DNA of 23,014 bases from Pseudomonadota bacterium. GTDB lineage: Bacteria > Pseudomonadota > Gammaproteobacteria > Burkholderiales > Burkholderiaceae_B. The position numbers and the translations under genes were made by a program. The notes under the pieces were generated by a model that searched no databases, had not been told where the DNA came from, and was given only the letters and a program-made list of their open reading frames with translations. This document shows, one piece after another, positions 14,609 through 22,147 of the stretch (its first letter is position 1; each line of letters opens with the position of its first letter). The DNA lies in NCBI GenBank assembly GCA_023427085.1, contig JAEZBO010000208.1, positions 1 to 23,014 on the forward strand, written 5' to 3'.

Positions 14609-15751
14609 ATGTTCGAACTCGATGAAGACGAAGTGCTGTTGCAGGACGCCCTGAGCCGCTTTGCCCGGCAAGAGCTGGCGCCCGGGCTGTTGCGGCACCT
14701 CGAGCAGCACAGCTTTCCGACCGACTTGGTCCGCGCTGTCGGCGAAATGGGCTATTTCGGCACCTCCTACGATCCCGAGTATGGCGGCGGCGGACTGGGC
14801 ACGCGCGGCGCGGCGATCGTCGCCGAGACGCTGGCGCGGGTCGAACCGTCGTTCGCGGCGATCTTCCTGTGCAACAGCGCGCCGTGTTCGCTGATCGCGC
14901 GCTACGGCAGCGATGCGCTCAAGCGCGAGTGGCTGCAGCCGGTCAACGAAGGGCGCATGATCGCGTCGTTCGGCGTCACCGAACCGCATGGCGGCTCGGA
15001 CGTCGCCAACATCAAGACCACCGCGGTGCGCGATGGCGACGACTACGTCATCAATGGCATGAAGCTGTTCTCGACCAACGCCGGCACGCCGCTGCACGGC
15101 TTCTCGACCGTGGTCGCGGTGACCGATGCCGAGCTGGGGTCCAAGGGCTTGTCCTCGTTCGTCGTGCCGGTCGGCACGCCCGGCTTCACGATGGGCAAGC
15201 CGGCGCGCAAGATCGGCTGGCGCATCGCCGACTCGATCGAGCTGTATTTCGACCAGGTACGGGTGCCGGCCAGCTATATGGTCGGCGAGCGCGGCGATGG
15301 CCTGCGGCAGATCCTGACCGTGCTCAGCGTCGGCCGGGTGCTGATGGGCGCCACCGGGCTGGGGCTGGCGCGTCGGGCCATCGACCTGACGCGCGACTAC
15401 GGCCGCGACCGCAAGCTGTTCGGCAAGAGCATCCTGGCCCATCAGGGCCTGGCGTTTCCGCTGGCCGACATCCTCACGCGCATCCATGCCGCCGAGCTGA
15501 TGGTGCGCCATAGCGCCTGCCTGATCGACGCCGGCAAGCCGTTTCGCAACGAGACTTCCAAGACCAAGCTGTTCACCAGCGAGCTGGCGGTCGACGCCGC
15601 GCTCAAGGCGATCCAGGCCCACGGCGCCTATGGCGTGTTCGAGGAGTATCCGGTGTCGGGCCTGCTGGGCGAGGCCAAGGTGCTGGAGATCGCCGAAGGC
15701 ACCAGCGAGATCCAGAAGCTGATCATCGCGCGCGAGCTACTCGAGGACTGA
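14609..15751 (+). CDS. Acyl-CoA dehydrogenase (FAD)
   Basis: The 380-residue protein is a complete acyl-CoA dehydrogenase that introduces an alpha,beta double bond into an acyl-CoA and passes electrons to ETF. Visible landmarks are SFGVTEPHGGSD near 119-130 (FAD/substrate contacts), a second FAD-contact region with GRDRKLFGKSI near 265-275, and the C-terminal EIAEGTSEIQKLIIAR in which E363 occupies the position of the catalytic base of short- and medium-chain enzymes. The substrate chain type is not readable. GGGAAG precedes the ATG by 4-5 nt and the gene lies 30 nt after crotonase 2. It is the last gene of the operon, 22 nt before an intrinsic terminator. No ETF genes are present in the window, so the general cellular ETF presumably serves it. 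Confidence 0.92.
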   Translation: MFELDEDEVLLQDALSRFARQELAPGLLRHLEQHSFPTDLVRAVGEMGYFGTSYDPEYGGGGLGTRGAAIVAETLARVEPSFAAIFLCNSAPCSLIARYGSDALKREWLQPVNEGRMIASFGVTEPHGGSDVANIKTTAVRDGDDYVINGMKLFSTNAGTPLHGFSTVVAVTDAELGSKGLSSFVVPVGTPGFTMGKPARKIGWRIADSIELYFDQVRVPASYMVGERGDGLRQILTVLSVGRVLMGATGLGLARRAIDLTRDYGRDRKLFGKSILAHQGLAFPLADILTRIHAAELMVRHSACLIDAGKPFRNETSKTKLFTSELAVDAALKAIQAHGAYGVFEEYPVSGLLGEAKVLEIAEGTSEIQKLIIARELLED

Positions 15752-15773
15752 GCACCTGGGCCGCGGCCATAAA

Positions 15774-15809
15774 AAAAAGCCGGCGCCACTTTCATGGCGC
15801 CGGCTTTTT
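15774..15809. terminator. Bidirectional intrinsic terminator between the two TRAP-containing operons
   Basis: A 15-bp perfect stem (15774-15788 with 15795-15809) has the GC core GCCGGCGCCA and a 6-nt loop CTTTCA, with an A-run on the left and T-run on the right. On the plus strand it ends in TTTTT, and on the minus strand the A-run (15771-15778) supplies an even longer U-tract. It lies between the acyl-CoA dehydrogenase stop (15751) and the convergent dctM stop (15845), so it can end both transcripts. Confidence 0.92.
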
Positions 15810-15844
15810 CTACTTCACTTCAGTTCACTTCACTGTCAGGCGGA

Positions 15845-17137
15845 CTACAGCATCGCCTGCGGCAGCCAGGTGGCCAGCCACGGCGCGAACCACAGGATCA
15901 CCACCGCCAGCAGCAGCAGGAAGAAGAACGGCATGGTCGCCTTGGCCACGTAGAACATGTCCTTGCCGGTCAGCGCCTGCAGCACGAACAGGTTGAAGCC
16001 CACCGGCGGCGTGATCTGCGCCATCTCGACCACCAGGATCACGAAGATGCCGAACCAGATCAGGTCGATGCCGGCCGCCTGCACGGTCGGCAGCAGCACC
16101 GCCGAGGTCAGCACGATCATCGACACGCCGTCCAGGAAGCAGCCCAGGATGATGAAGATGATGGTCAGCACCAGGATCAGCATGCCGGGCGACAGGCCCA
16201 TGTCCGAGATGCCTTGCGCGATCGCGGCCGGCAGGCCGATGAAGGCGGTGGCGGTGGTCAGGAAACCGGCCGACGCGATGATGATGCCGATCATGCACGA
16301 GGTGCGCATGGCGGCCATCGCGCTGTCCCAGAACACCTTCAGGCTCATGCTGCCCGACACCAGCGACAGGATCAGCGAACCGAGCACGCCCAGCGCGGCG
16401 GCTTCGGTCGGCGTGGCCACGCCGGTGTAGATCGAGCCGATGATGGCGACGATCAGGATCACCGTCGGGATCAGCAGGCGTGACGCGTACAGCTTTTCGC
16501 GCAGCGTGGTGCGGGTGTCGTCGTTGGGGACCTTGGACGGATTGCGCCAGGCCCAGATGGCGATGAAGCCCGAGAACATCACGATCAGCATCAGGCCCGG
16601 CAGCACGCCGGCGATGAACAGGCGCGCGATCGAGACTTCGGCGGTGATGCCGTAGACGATCATCATGATCGACGGCGGGATCATCAGGCCCAGCGTGCCC
16701 GAGCCTGCCAGCGAACCGATCACCATCTTGTCGTCGTAGCCACGACGGGTCAGTTCAGGCACCGTCATGCGGCCGATGGTCGCGGCGGTGGCGGCCGACG
16801 AGCCGCAGATCGCCGCGAAGATGCCGCAGCCGACCACGTTGCAATGCAGCAGGCGGCCGGGCAGGCGGTTGAGCCACGGCACCAGGCCGCGGAACATGTC
16901 CTCGGACACACGGCTGCGCGTGAGGATCTCGCCCATCCAGATGAACATCGGCAGCGCGGTCAGCGACCAGGCGCTGGCGGCGCCCCAGGTCGTGTTGGCC
17001 ATCAGCGGGCCGGGCAGGGTGTCGGAGAAGACGGTCAGCGTGGCCCAGCCCAGCGCGAACAGCGCCAGTCCGATCCACACGCCGCCTAGCAGCAGGGCGA
17101 ACAGCAGGCCCAGTACGAATAGAGTTTCGATCAACAT
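15845..17137 (-). CDS. dctM: TRAP transporter large permease DctM (unit 2)
   Basis: The 430-residue, very hydrophobic protein has the DctM pattern: LPMFIWMGEILTRSRV near 62-77, CGSSAATAATIGRMTVPEL near 111-129, GSGTLGLMIPPSIMMIVYG near 145-163, YTGVATPTEAAALGVLGSL near 238-256, and the C-terminal EMAQITPPVGFNLFVLQAL near 370-388. It forms the translocation subunit of a Na+-dependent TRAP transporter. It is the last gene of its operon, 13 nt after dctQ, and ends 36 nt from the shared terminator. Context with pxpA, pxpB and pxpC suggests the substrate is 5-oxoproline, an inference from neighbourhood. Confidence 0.93.
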   Translation of the reverse strand: MLIETLFVLGLLFALLLGGVWIGLALFALGWATLTVFSDTLPGPLMANTTWGAASAWSLTALPMFIWMGEILTRSRVSEDMFRGLVPWLNRLPGRLLHCNVVGCGIFAAICGSSAATAATIGRMTVPELTRRGYDDKMVIGSLAGSGTLGLMIPPSIMMIVYGITAEVSIARLFIAGVLPGLMLIVMFSGFIAIWAWRNPSKVPNDDTRTTLREKLYASRLLIPTVILIVAIIGSIYTGVATPTEAAALGVLGSLILSLVSGSMSLKVFWDSAMAAMRTSCMIGIIIASAGFLTTATAFIGLPAAIAQGISDMGLSPGMLILVLTIIFIILGCFLDGVSMIVLTSAVLLPTVQAAGIDLIWFGIFVILVVEMAQITPPVGFNLFVLQALTGKDMFYVAKATMPFFFLLLLAVVILWFAPWLATWLPQAML

Positions 17138-17150
17138 GTTGGCAGCCCCA

Positions 17151-17669
17151 TCAGACCGATTCGGTCAGCGACACGGCCTTGGTGGCCTGGTAGGAAGGTT
17201 CCTTGCCGCGCAGCGCGGTGATCAGGTCGTCGGCCAGCGCGATGAACATGATGACCGCGCCCACGGCCATGCCGATCTGCGGGATCCACAGCGGCACCGG
17301 CACCATGCCTTGCGTCATTTCGCCGAACAGGCGCGACTCGAGCATGCCTTCGACGGCGTACCACGCAAAGATGCCCATGAAGGCGGTGGCGACGATCAGC
17401 ACCAGCACCTCGAAGACGTGGCGGGTACGCGGCGCCAGCCGTTCGATCAGCAGCGAGACACGGATGTGTTCGTTCTTGCGCAGCGTCGCGGCCAGGCCCA
17501 GGAAGGTCGAGGCGGCCATGCACCAGCCGGCGAATTCGTCGGTCGAGTACAGGTCCAGGCCGAACATGCGGCTGGCGATCGTCAGCAGCGTCAGGATCGC
17601 GATGGCGATCAGGAACAGGCAGGCCAGCACGCCTGCCGTGTTGTAGAGGGTGTCTAGAGCTTTCCGCAT
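17151..17669 (-). CDS. dctQ: TRAP transporter small permease DctQ (unit 2)
   Basis: The 172-residue protein has four hydrophobic segments (about 12-33, 47-62, 85-107 and 124-148) and the family motif LRKNEHIRVSLL near 63-74, typical of the DctQ subunit. It sits 87 nt downstream of dctP and 13 nt upstream of dctM in the usual order. In unit 1 the Q and M genes instead overlap, so the two units are not recent duplicates of each other. Confidence 0.9.
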   Translation of the reverse strand: MRKALDTLYNTAGVLACLFLIAIAILTLLTIASRMFGLDLYSTDEFAGWCMAASTFLGLAATLRKNEHIRVSLLIERLAPRTRHVFEVLVLIVATAFMGIFAWYAVEGMLESRLFGEMTQGMVPVPLWIPQIGMAVGAVIMFIALADDLITALRGKEPSYQATKAVSLTESV

Positions 17670-17697
17670 GGCGGGCTCCTACTTGAGGGCGTTGAAA

Positions 17698-17730
17698 ACG
17701 CGCCGGCCCGGCGGGGCCAGGGCGGCGCGT
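17698..17730 (-). other. GC-rich stem-loop in the dctP-dctQ gap (unit 2)
   Basis: The arms ACGCGCC (17698-17704) and GGCGCGT (17724-17730) pair perfectly. Inside them GGCCC (17705-17709) pairs with GGGCC (17714-17718), leaving a small bulge. No T-run follows on the minus strand. It probably acts as an mRNA stability or attenuation element favouring dctP over dctQM, as proposed for many binding-protein operons. Confidence 0.4.
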
Positions 17731-17756
17731 CTAGATCGTCGGAACGTGGACGGTAA

Positions 17757-18725
17757 TTACTTCTTGACGACCGGCTCGAGCACGGCACGCTCTTCCGGGG
17801 TCAGCTTGCCGATCCAGTCGACGGCCATGTCGGCGCCGACCTTCTTGAAGCCTTCCAGCAGCGTCGCGTTGACTTCCTGCACGTTCAGCTTGTTGTCCTG
17901 CATCTTCTTGATGCTGGTGGCGTTCTCGTCGGCGCTCATCTGCCAGCCGCGCTCTTCAGCGCGCTTGGCGGCTTCGGTGACGGCCTTCTGCACGGCGGGA
18001 TCGAGCTTGCCCCAGGCGGCCTTGTTCACGAACACGATGTTCTGCGGGAACATCGTCGGCACGCTGTAGAAGTTGTCGAGGTAATCCCAGGCCTGCGTGT
18101 CGACGCCGGTCGACGACGAGGTCAGCATGGCTTCGACCAGGCCGGTCAGGAAGGCCTGCGGCACGTCGGCGGCCTGCACCACGGTCGGCACGGCGCCCAG
18201 GCGCTTGGCGAAGTCGGCGGTGCTGGGGCTGGGCGTACGGAACTTCATGCCCTTGAAGTCTTCGACCTTTTCAACGGCCTTCTTGGTGTACAGGCCTTGT
18301 GCCGGCCACGCCACCGAATACAGCACGTGCAGGTTCTGCTTGTCCAGGCGTGCCTCGACCAGCGGGCGGGCGGCGGCCCACAGCTGTTGCGCTTCCTTGT
18401 GGCCGGCGCTCATGAACGGGATGCTGTCGAACGAGTACAGCGGCGCTTCGTTGGCCATCGTGCCGATGAAGATCTCGCCGAGCTGGACCTGGCCGGTCTG
18501 CACCGCGCGCTTGATCTCGGGCATCTTGATCAGGGCGCCGCCGCTGTGGATGGTGATCTTGAGCTTGCCGTCGGTTTCCTTGGCGACTTCCTCGGCGAAC
18601 TGCTTGAGGTTGCGCGTGTGGAAGTTGGTTTCCGGATAGGCGGTCGGCATGTTCCAGGTGGTCTGGGCCAGGGCCGGACCGCAAGCCAGCAGGGCGGCGA
18701 GCGTGGCGGTGTGCAAAAGCTTCAT
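17757..18725 (-). CDS. dctP: TRAP transporter substrate-binding protein DctP, pyroglutamate-type (unit 2)
   Basis: The 322-residue precursor has a clear signal peptide (MKLLHTATLAALLACGPALA) with cleavage after A20. The mature protein shows the DctP fold: DFKGMKFRTPSPS near 156-168, with R163 at the usual carboxylate-binding position, and a following MLTSSSTGVDTQAWDY region. I recall that two Bordetella pertussis DctP proteins (DctP6 and DctP7) were crystallised with pyroglutamic acid. This protein's location next to pxpA, pxpB and pxpC fits that subfamily, but I could not align them here. The ATG at 18725 has AAGGGGAA about 6 nt upstream; an in-frame ATG 24 nt earlier is less likely because it precedes the signal peptide with polar residues. 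It heads a P-Q-M unit with its own predicted promoter. Confidence 0.9.
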   Translation of the reverse strand: MKLLHTATLAALLACGPALAQTTWNMPTAYPETNFHTRNLKQFAEEVAKETDGKLKITIHSGGALIKMPEIKRAVQTGQVQLGEIFIGTMANEAPLYSFDSIPFMSAGHKEAQQLWAAARPLVEARLDKQNLHVLYSVAWPAQGLYTKKAVEKVEDFKGMKFRTPSPSTADFAKRLGAVPTVVQAADVPQAFLTGLVEAMLTSSSTGVDTQAWDYLDNFYSVPTMFPQNIVFVNKAAWGKLDPAVQKAVTEAAKRAEERGWQMSADENATSIKKMQDNKLNVQEVNATLLEGFKKVGADMAVDWIGKLTPEERAVLEPVVKK

Positions 18726-18857
18726 GGTTGATTCCCCTTGTGAGTGCAAGCCTTGCGGCCTGCGAAGACTGGCGTTGCGGCACGCTCGGGTGTCCGTCGC
18801 CAGCTTGTTTTCCGGAAAATGCGCCGGCCTTTCTGTTGGGCCGGTGCTAGCCCGATA

Positions 18858-18872
18858 AATTGTTCAACAATT
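18858..18872. promoter_or_regulatory. Perfect palindrome over the dctP (unit 2) promoter, putative operator
   Basis: AATTGTT-C-AACAATT is a perfect 7-1-7 inverted repeat. Its core TTGTTCAACAA resembles operators of GntR/FCD-type regulators built on TTGT-N3-ACAA. It covers the predicted -10, as expected for a repressor site. The cognate regulator is unknown. Confidence 0.5.
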
Positions 18873-18888
18873 CAGATTTTGAAGTCAA
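18859..18888 (-). promoter_or_regulatory. Predicted promoter of dctPQM (unit 2)
   Basis: On the minus strand TTGACT (18888-18883, five of six to the -35 consensus) is followed with an 18-nt spacer by AACAAT (18864-18859, four of six). It lies in the AT-rich part of the 258-nt gap between pxpA and dctP, so dctPQM can be transcribed separately from the upstream pxp genes. The remaining leader to the ATG at 18725 is about 125 nt. Confidence 0.4.
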
Positions 18889-18900
18889 TCAGTTTCGCGT

Positions 18901-18943
18901 ATTGTTGGCTCAAAACACGGGTTTTGCCTGATATTCCAACAGT
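18901..18943. other. Weak nested stem-loop after pxpA
   Basis: CAAAAC (18911-18916) pairs with GTTTTG (18921-18926) around ACGG, enclosed by an imperfect outer pair ATTGTTGG (18901-18908) and CCAACAGT (18936-18943). It lies about 40 nt beyond the pxpA stop on the minus strand and might partly terminate or pause the pxp transcript, but it lacks a good U-tract. Confidence 0.25.
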
Positions 18944-18983
18944 ACGCTCGACCCGGTGGTGACTACTTGGTCGGTACTACGTT

Positions 18984-19760
18984 CTACGGCTGGTGCTGCG
19001 GCACGGTGCGGATCTCGACGCCGGCGTCGGTCAGCGCCTGGCGCAGTCCCTGCGCGAAGCTGACCGCGCCGGGCTGGTCGCCATGGATGCACAGCGTGTC
19101 GGCGCGCACCGGCACGTCGGTGCCGTCCTGCGCGCGCACCTTGCCTTCTTGCACCATGCGCAGCACCTGGTCTATCGACGTCTGCAGGTCGGTGATGACC
19201 GCGCCCGGCTGGCCGCGCGGCGTCAGCGCGCCGTTGGCCTGGTAGGTCCGGTCGGCGAACACTTCCTGCGCGGCGACCAGGCCGACGGCTTCGGCGGCGC
19301 GGACCAGTTCGCTGCCGGCCAGGCCGTAGAACACCAGGCTGCTGTCGACGTCGCGCACCGCGCGGCAGATCGCATCGGCCAGCTCGGCACGGCCGGCCGC
19401 CATGTTGTACAGCGCGCCGTGCGCCTTGACGTGGTGCAGCCGCGCGCCCTGCGAGGCGGCCACCGCGGCGGCCGCGCCGATCTGGTAGACCACGATGTCG
19501 TAGGCTTCCTGCGCCGAGATCGGGATGTTGCGGCGGCCGAAGCCCTTGAGATCGTCCAGGCCCGGGTGGGCGCCCAGCGCAACGCCTTGCGTCAACGCTG
19601 CCGCGACCGTCTTGCGCAGCGTGGCGGGATCGCCGCCATGAAAGCCACAGGCGATGTTGGCCGACGTCACGAACGGCAGCACGCCTTCGTCGTCGCCCAT
19701 CTTCCAGGCGCCCAGGCTCTCGCCCATGTCGCAGTTCATGTCCAGGGTCTTGCGGGTCAT
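18984..19760 (-). CDS. pxpA: 5-oxoprolinase subunit PxpA (LamB/YcsF family)
   Basis: The 258-residue protein matches LamB/YcsF proteins across its length, with MNCDMGES (8-15), ANIACGFHGGDP (34-45), GAHPGLDD (63-70) and HHVKAHGALYN (109-119), which hold the conserved Asp/His/Asn residues. PxpA with PxpB and PxpC forms the widespread prokaryotic ATP-dependent 5-oxoprolinase that opens 5-oxo-L-proline, a damage product of glutamine and glutamate, to glutamate. The start ATG overlaps the pxpC stop as ATGA, with GAAGGA 6-8 nt upstream. The larger open frame that continues upstream lies inside pxpC and is not part of this protein. Confidence 0.95.
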   Translation of the reverse strand: MTRKTLDMNCDMGESLGAWKMGDDEGVLPFVTSANIACGFHGGDPATLRKTVAAALTQGVALGAHPGLDDLKGFGRRNIPISAQEAYDIVVYQIGAAAAVAASQGARLHHVKAHGALYNMAAGRAELADAICRAVRDVDSSLVFYGLAGSELVRAAEAVGLVAAQEVFADRTYQANGALTPRGQPGAVITDLQTSIDQVLRMVQEGKVRAQDGTDVPVRADTLCIHGDQPGAVSFAQGLRQALTDAGVEIRTVPQHQP

Positions 19761-20851
19761 CGGATATCCTTCAGATGGCGTTCGTAGAGATCGCGCAGCG
19801 GCTGCAGGCTTTGCCGCAGCCGGGCGAACGCCTGCTCGCGTTGCTGGTCCAGCCGTTGCGCGTCGGCCAGCGCGATGGTCTCGAAAGACACGGTGTCGCC
19901 CGGGCCCAATTGTGCCAGCACGGGCAGGTCGACCTGGGCGACCTGGGCGAGCTTCGGGTAGCCGCCGGTGGTCTGCCGATCGGCCATCAGCACGATGGGA
20001 TCGCCGCCGGCCGGCACCTGGATGGTGCCGAAGCAGATCGCCTCGGACAACTGCTGGCGCGGCTCGGTCATGCTCAGCACCGGCCCCTTGAGGCGATAGC
20101 CCATCCGTTCGGATTGCGGGCTGATGCGGAAGGTCTCGGACAGGAAGGCGGCGCGGCTGGCCTCGGTGAAAGCGTCCCACTGGCTGCCTTCGAGCACACG
20201 CACGCTGCGGCGCGCCATGGTCTTGTCCTCGGCCGGCGTGGCGGGGCCGAGCAGCGTGCCTTCGGTGGCCGTGGCCGCCGAAGGCGGGCGGGCCGCCGCG
20301 ATGCCGAGCTTGGCCGGCAGGTAGATGCGCAGATCCCAGAGTTCGTCGTGCAGCGCCTGCATCGCGGCGTCGCCGAGCCGCGCCGGACGGCGCAGCGCGA
20401 TCGAGTCGCCCTTGCCGAGCGCGCGGCCCTTGTAGCCGCCGAAACCGCTGCGCAGATAGGTGCTGTCGCTGCCCATCATGCCGTCCAGCCGGCAGCCGCC
20501 GCGCACCGCCAGGTACGCGCGGGTGCCGAAGCTGCGCGCGCCGAAGGCCAGCAGGTCGCCGGCGCGCACCGCCACCGGGCGGTTCAGGCACAGCGGCTTG
20601 CCATTGAGCGTGGGGCCCAGGTCGGCGCCGGTGATGGCGATGCAACAGGCCGATTCGAAGCACAGCAGCGGGCCGGTCAGCGTGATCTCGAGCGTGGCGT
20701 CGTCGGTCTCGTTGCCGACCAGCAGATTGGCCAGCCGGTGCGCGACCGCGTCCATGGCGCCCGAAACCGGAATCCCCAGGTGCTGGCTGCCGTGCCGGCC
20801 CAGGTCCTGGAAGGTCGACAGCATGCCGGGTTTGAGTACCTTGATGCTCAC
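19757..20851 (-). CDS. pxpC: 5-oxoprolinase subunit PxpC (biotin-dependent carboxyltransferase-like, AHS2 family)
   Basis: The 364-residue protein begins with the family hallmark PGMLSTFQDLGRHGSQHLGIPVSGAMD (about 8-34) and contains LADQQTTGGYPKLA-like ADRQTTGGYPKLAQV near 296-310, typical of the allophanate-hydrolase subunit 2 fold shared by PxpC and urea-amidolyase domains. Together with PxpB it is thought to provide the ATP-dependent activation of 5-oxoproline for PxpA. It overlaps pxpB at its start (20848-20851) and pxpA at its end (19757-19760), both as ATGA, indicating tight translational coupling and fixed stoichiometry. Confidence 0.93.
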   Translation of the reverse strand: MSIKVLKPGMLSTFQDLGRHGSQHLGIPVSGAMDAVAHRLANLLVGNETDDATLEITLTGPLLCFESACCIAITGADLGPTLNGKPLCLNRPVAVRAGDLLAFGARSFGTRAYLAVRGGCRLDGMMGSDSTYLRSGFGGYKGRALGKGDSIALRRPARLGDAAMQALHDELWDLRIYLPAKLGIAAARPPSAATATEGTLLGPATPAEDKTMARRSVRVLEGSQWDAFTEASRAAFLSETFRISPQSERMGYRLKGPVLSMTEPRQQLSEAICFGTIQVPAGGDPIVLMADRQTTGGYPKLAQVAQVDLPVLAQLGPGDTVSFETIALADAQRLDQQREQAFARLRQSLQPLRDLYERHLKDIR

Positions 20852-21561
20852 CGGTTCTGCTCCGCTTTCAGCAGGCGATAGCGCGCCTCGGGGATCGGCA
20901 CGAAGCGCACGGTGTCGCCCGGCGCCAGCAGCGCGGGCGGATCGCGGCGCGCGTCGAACATCACCAGCGGCGTGGCGCCCAGGATGTTCCAGCCGCCCGG
21001 CAGGCGGCTGGGATAGATGACGGTCTGGCGGTTGGCCACCGCCACCGAGCCGGCCGGCACTTCGGTGCGCGGGTCGTTGCGGCGCGGCACGTTCAGCGCA
21101 TCGCCGTGCAGGCCGATATAAGGATGGCCCGGCGCGAAGCCGAGCATGTAGACCCGACAGGGCGCGTCGCTGTGCTGCGCGATCACCTGTTCGGGGGTGA
21201 TGCCCTGGGCCTGCGCCACGGCGAGCAGGTCGGGACCGTGCTCGCCGCCATAACAGACCGGGATCTCGATCTCGCGGCCCTGGATGCGGGTACCGGCGGT
21301 GCCGCGCGCGAGCAGCTCGCGCAGGCGCTCGGCCAGCAGCTCGTAGTCCGGGCCGCTGCCGTCGGCCAGCGGTGCGTAATGCACCGCCACCGCGGCGAAC
21401 GAGGGAACGACGTCGGTGACGCCCGGCAGGCGGGCGTCACGCACCAGGCTCGAAAAAGCCAGGCAGCGCCCGCCCACGTCCGGGTCGATGATGTCACCGA
21501 ACGACACGATCAGGCAACGATCGCCTTGCGCACGGATGCGCCAGCCTTGCGGGTCCGTCAT
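20848..21561 (-). CDS. pxpB: 5-oxoprolinase subunit PxpB (AHS1 family)
   Basis: The 237-residue protein has the AHS1/KipI-type landmarks YMLGFAPGHPYIG near 138-150, EVPAGSVAVANRQTVIYP near 166-183 and PGGWNILGATPLVMFD near 188-203. It is the partner of PxpC in the 5-oxoprolinase complex; KipI of Bacillus is a distant relative with a kinase-inhibitor role, but the pxpBCA order argues for the metabolic function here. It starts 15 nt downstream of the VOC gene stop and overlaps pxpC by 4 nt. Confidence 0.93.
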   Translation of the reverse strand: MTDPQGWRIRAQGDRCLIVSFGDIIDPDVGGRCLAFSSLVRDARLPGVTDVVPSFAAVAVHYAPLADGSGPDYELLAERLRELLARGTAGTRIQGREIEIPVCYGGEHGPDLLAVAQAQGITPEQVIAQHSDAPCRVYMLGFAPGHPYIGLHGDALNVPRRNDPRTEVPAGSVAVANRQTVIYPSRLPGGWNILGATPLVMFDARRDPPALLAPGDTVRFVPIPEARYRLLKAEQNR

Positions 21562-21576
21562 GGGCAGGCTGCGGGC

Positions 21577-22008
21577 TTACTTGGCGAACAGCGATTCGAT
21601 GTTCTTGAACGCCTTCAGTTCGATGGCGTTGTTGGACGGATCCAGGAAGAACATGGTGGCCTGTTCGCCGACTTCGCCCTTGAAGCGGATGTACGGCTCG
21701 ATGATGAAGTCGGTGCCGCGCGCGGTCAGCTTTTCGGACATGGCGTGCCATTCGTCCATCGACAGCACGGCGCCGAAGTGGCGCACCGGCACGTTGTGCG
21801 AATCGACCGCGCTGGTCGAGGCGCGCTTGCACTCGTCGGGCGACAGGTGGGCGACGATCTGGTGGCCGTAGAAGTTGAAGTCGATCCATTCGGGCGAGCT
21901 ACGGCCCTCCGAACAGCCCAGCAGGTCGCCGTAGAAGGCGCGGGCTTCTTCGAGGTCGCGGACCGGGAAGGCCAGGTGGAAGGGAGGCATTGCGGCTTGT
22001 GCGCTCAT
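21577..22008 (-). CDS. VOC-family (glyoxalase/extradiol dioxygenase fold) protein
   Basis: The 143-residue protein has the paired beta-alpha-beta-beta-beta units of the vicinal oxygen chelate superfamily. FHLAFPVRDLEEARAFYGDLLG (10-31) is the first unit and HFGAVLSMDEWHAM (77-90) to AIELKAF (128-134) the second. H11, H77 and E130 fall at the classical metal-ligand positions, so it is probably a metalloenzyme. The reaction cannot be named: VOC proteins include lyases, isomerases, dioxygenases and hydrolases. The chosen ATG has GGAG 7 nt upstream; a longer frame extends to 22065 but its extra residues are polar and unlike the family. It is the first gene of the pxpBCA transcript, 15 nt before pxpB, and diverges from lysR. 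Confidence 0.83.
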   Translation of the reverse strand: MSAQAAMPPFHLAFPVRDLEEARAFYGDLLGCSEGRSSPEWIDFNFYGHQIVAHLSPDECKRASTSAVDSHNVPVRHFGAVLSMDEWHAMSEKLTARGTDFIIEPYIRFKGEVGEQATMFFLDPSNNAIELKAFKNIESLFAK

Positions 22009-22090
22009 GGTCGGGCTCCGGAAATGGGCTGCGGATTGGGCATCGGCGACATTGCCTTTGCGCATGGTGGAAATTCTAGCCCTTGTTTTT

Positions 22091-22137
22091 TCGATAGAAA
22101 AACAATATTTTTTGGGACTAAGCCCAAATATTATCGA
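22091..22137. promoter_or_regulatory. Divergent LysR-type control region with nested palindromes
   Basis: This AT-rich region between the VOC gene and lysR contains TTTGGG-ACTAAG-CCCAAA (22111-22116 with 22123-22128, perfect 6-6-6), flanked by AATATT on both sides (22104-22109, 22127-22132) and by TCGATA/TATCGA (22091-22096, 22132-22137). The symmetry fits a LysR regulator binding site, though the classical T-N11-A spacing is not centred on the main palindrome. No confident -35/-10 pair was found. Confidence 0.4.
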
Positions 22138-22147
22138 TGCTCAAACC

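Noticed and set aside
13838..15622. A 594-codon minus-strand open frame opposite crotonase 2 and acyl-CoA dehydrogenase
   Set aside because: It spans two real genes in antisense and has no domain similarity. It is a GC-driven shadow.
15814..15832. Nine-base direct repeat TTCACTTCA, two copies 10 nt apart, after the terminator
   Set aside because: It is short, simple in composition and has only two copies. There is no sign of a mobile element or CRISPR; probably chance.
7087..18725. Idea that the two TRAP transporters are a recent duplication
   Set aside because: The binding proteins belong to different DctP branches, the permeases differ throughout, and gene junctions differ (14-nt Q/M overlap versus a 13-nt gap).
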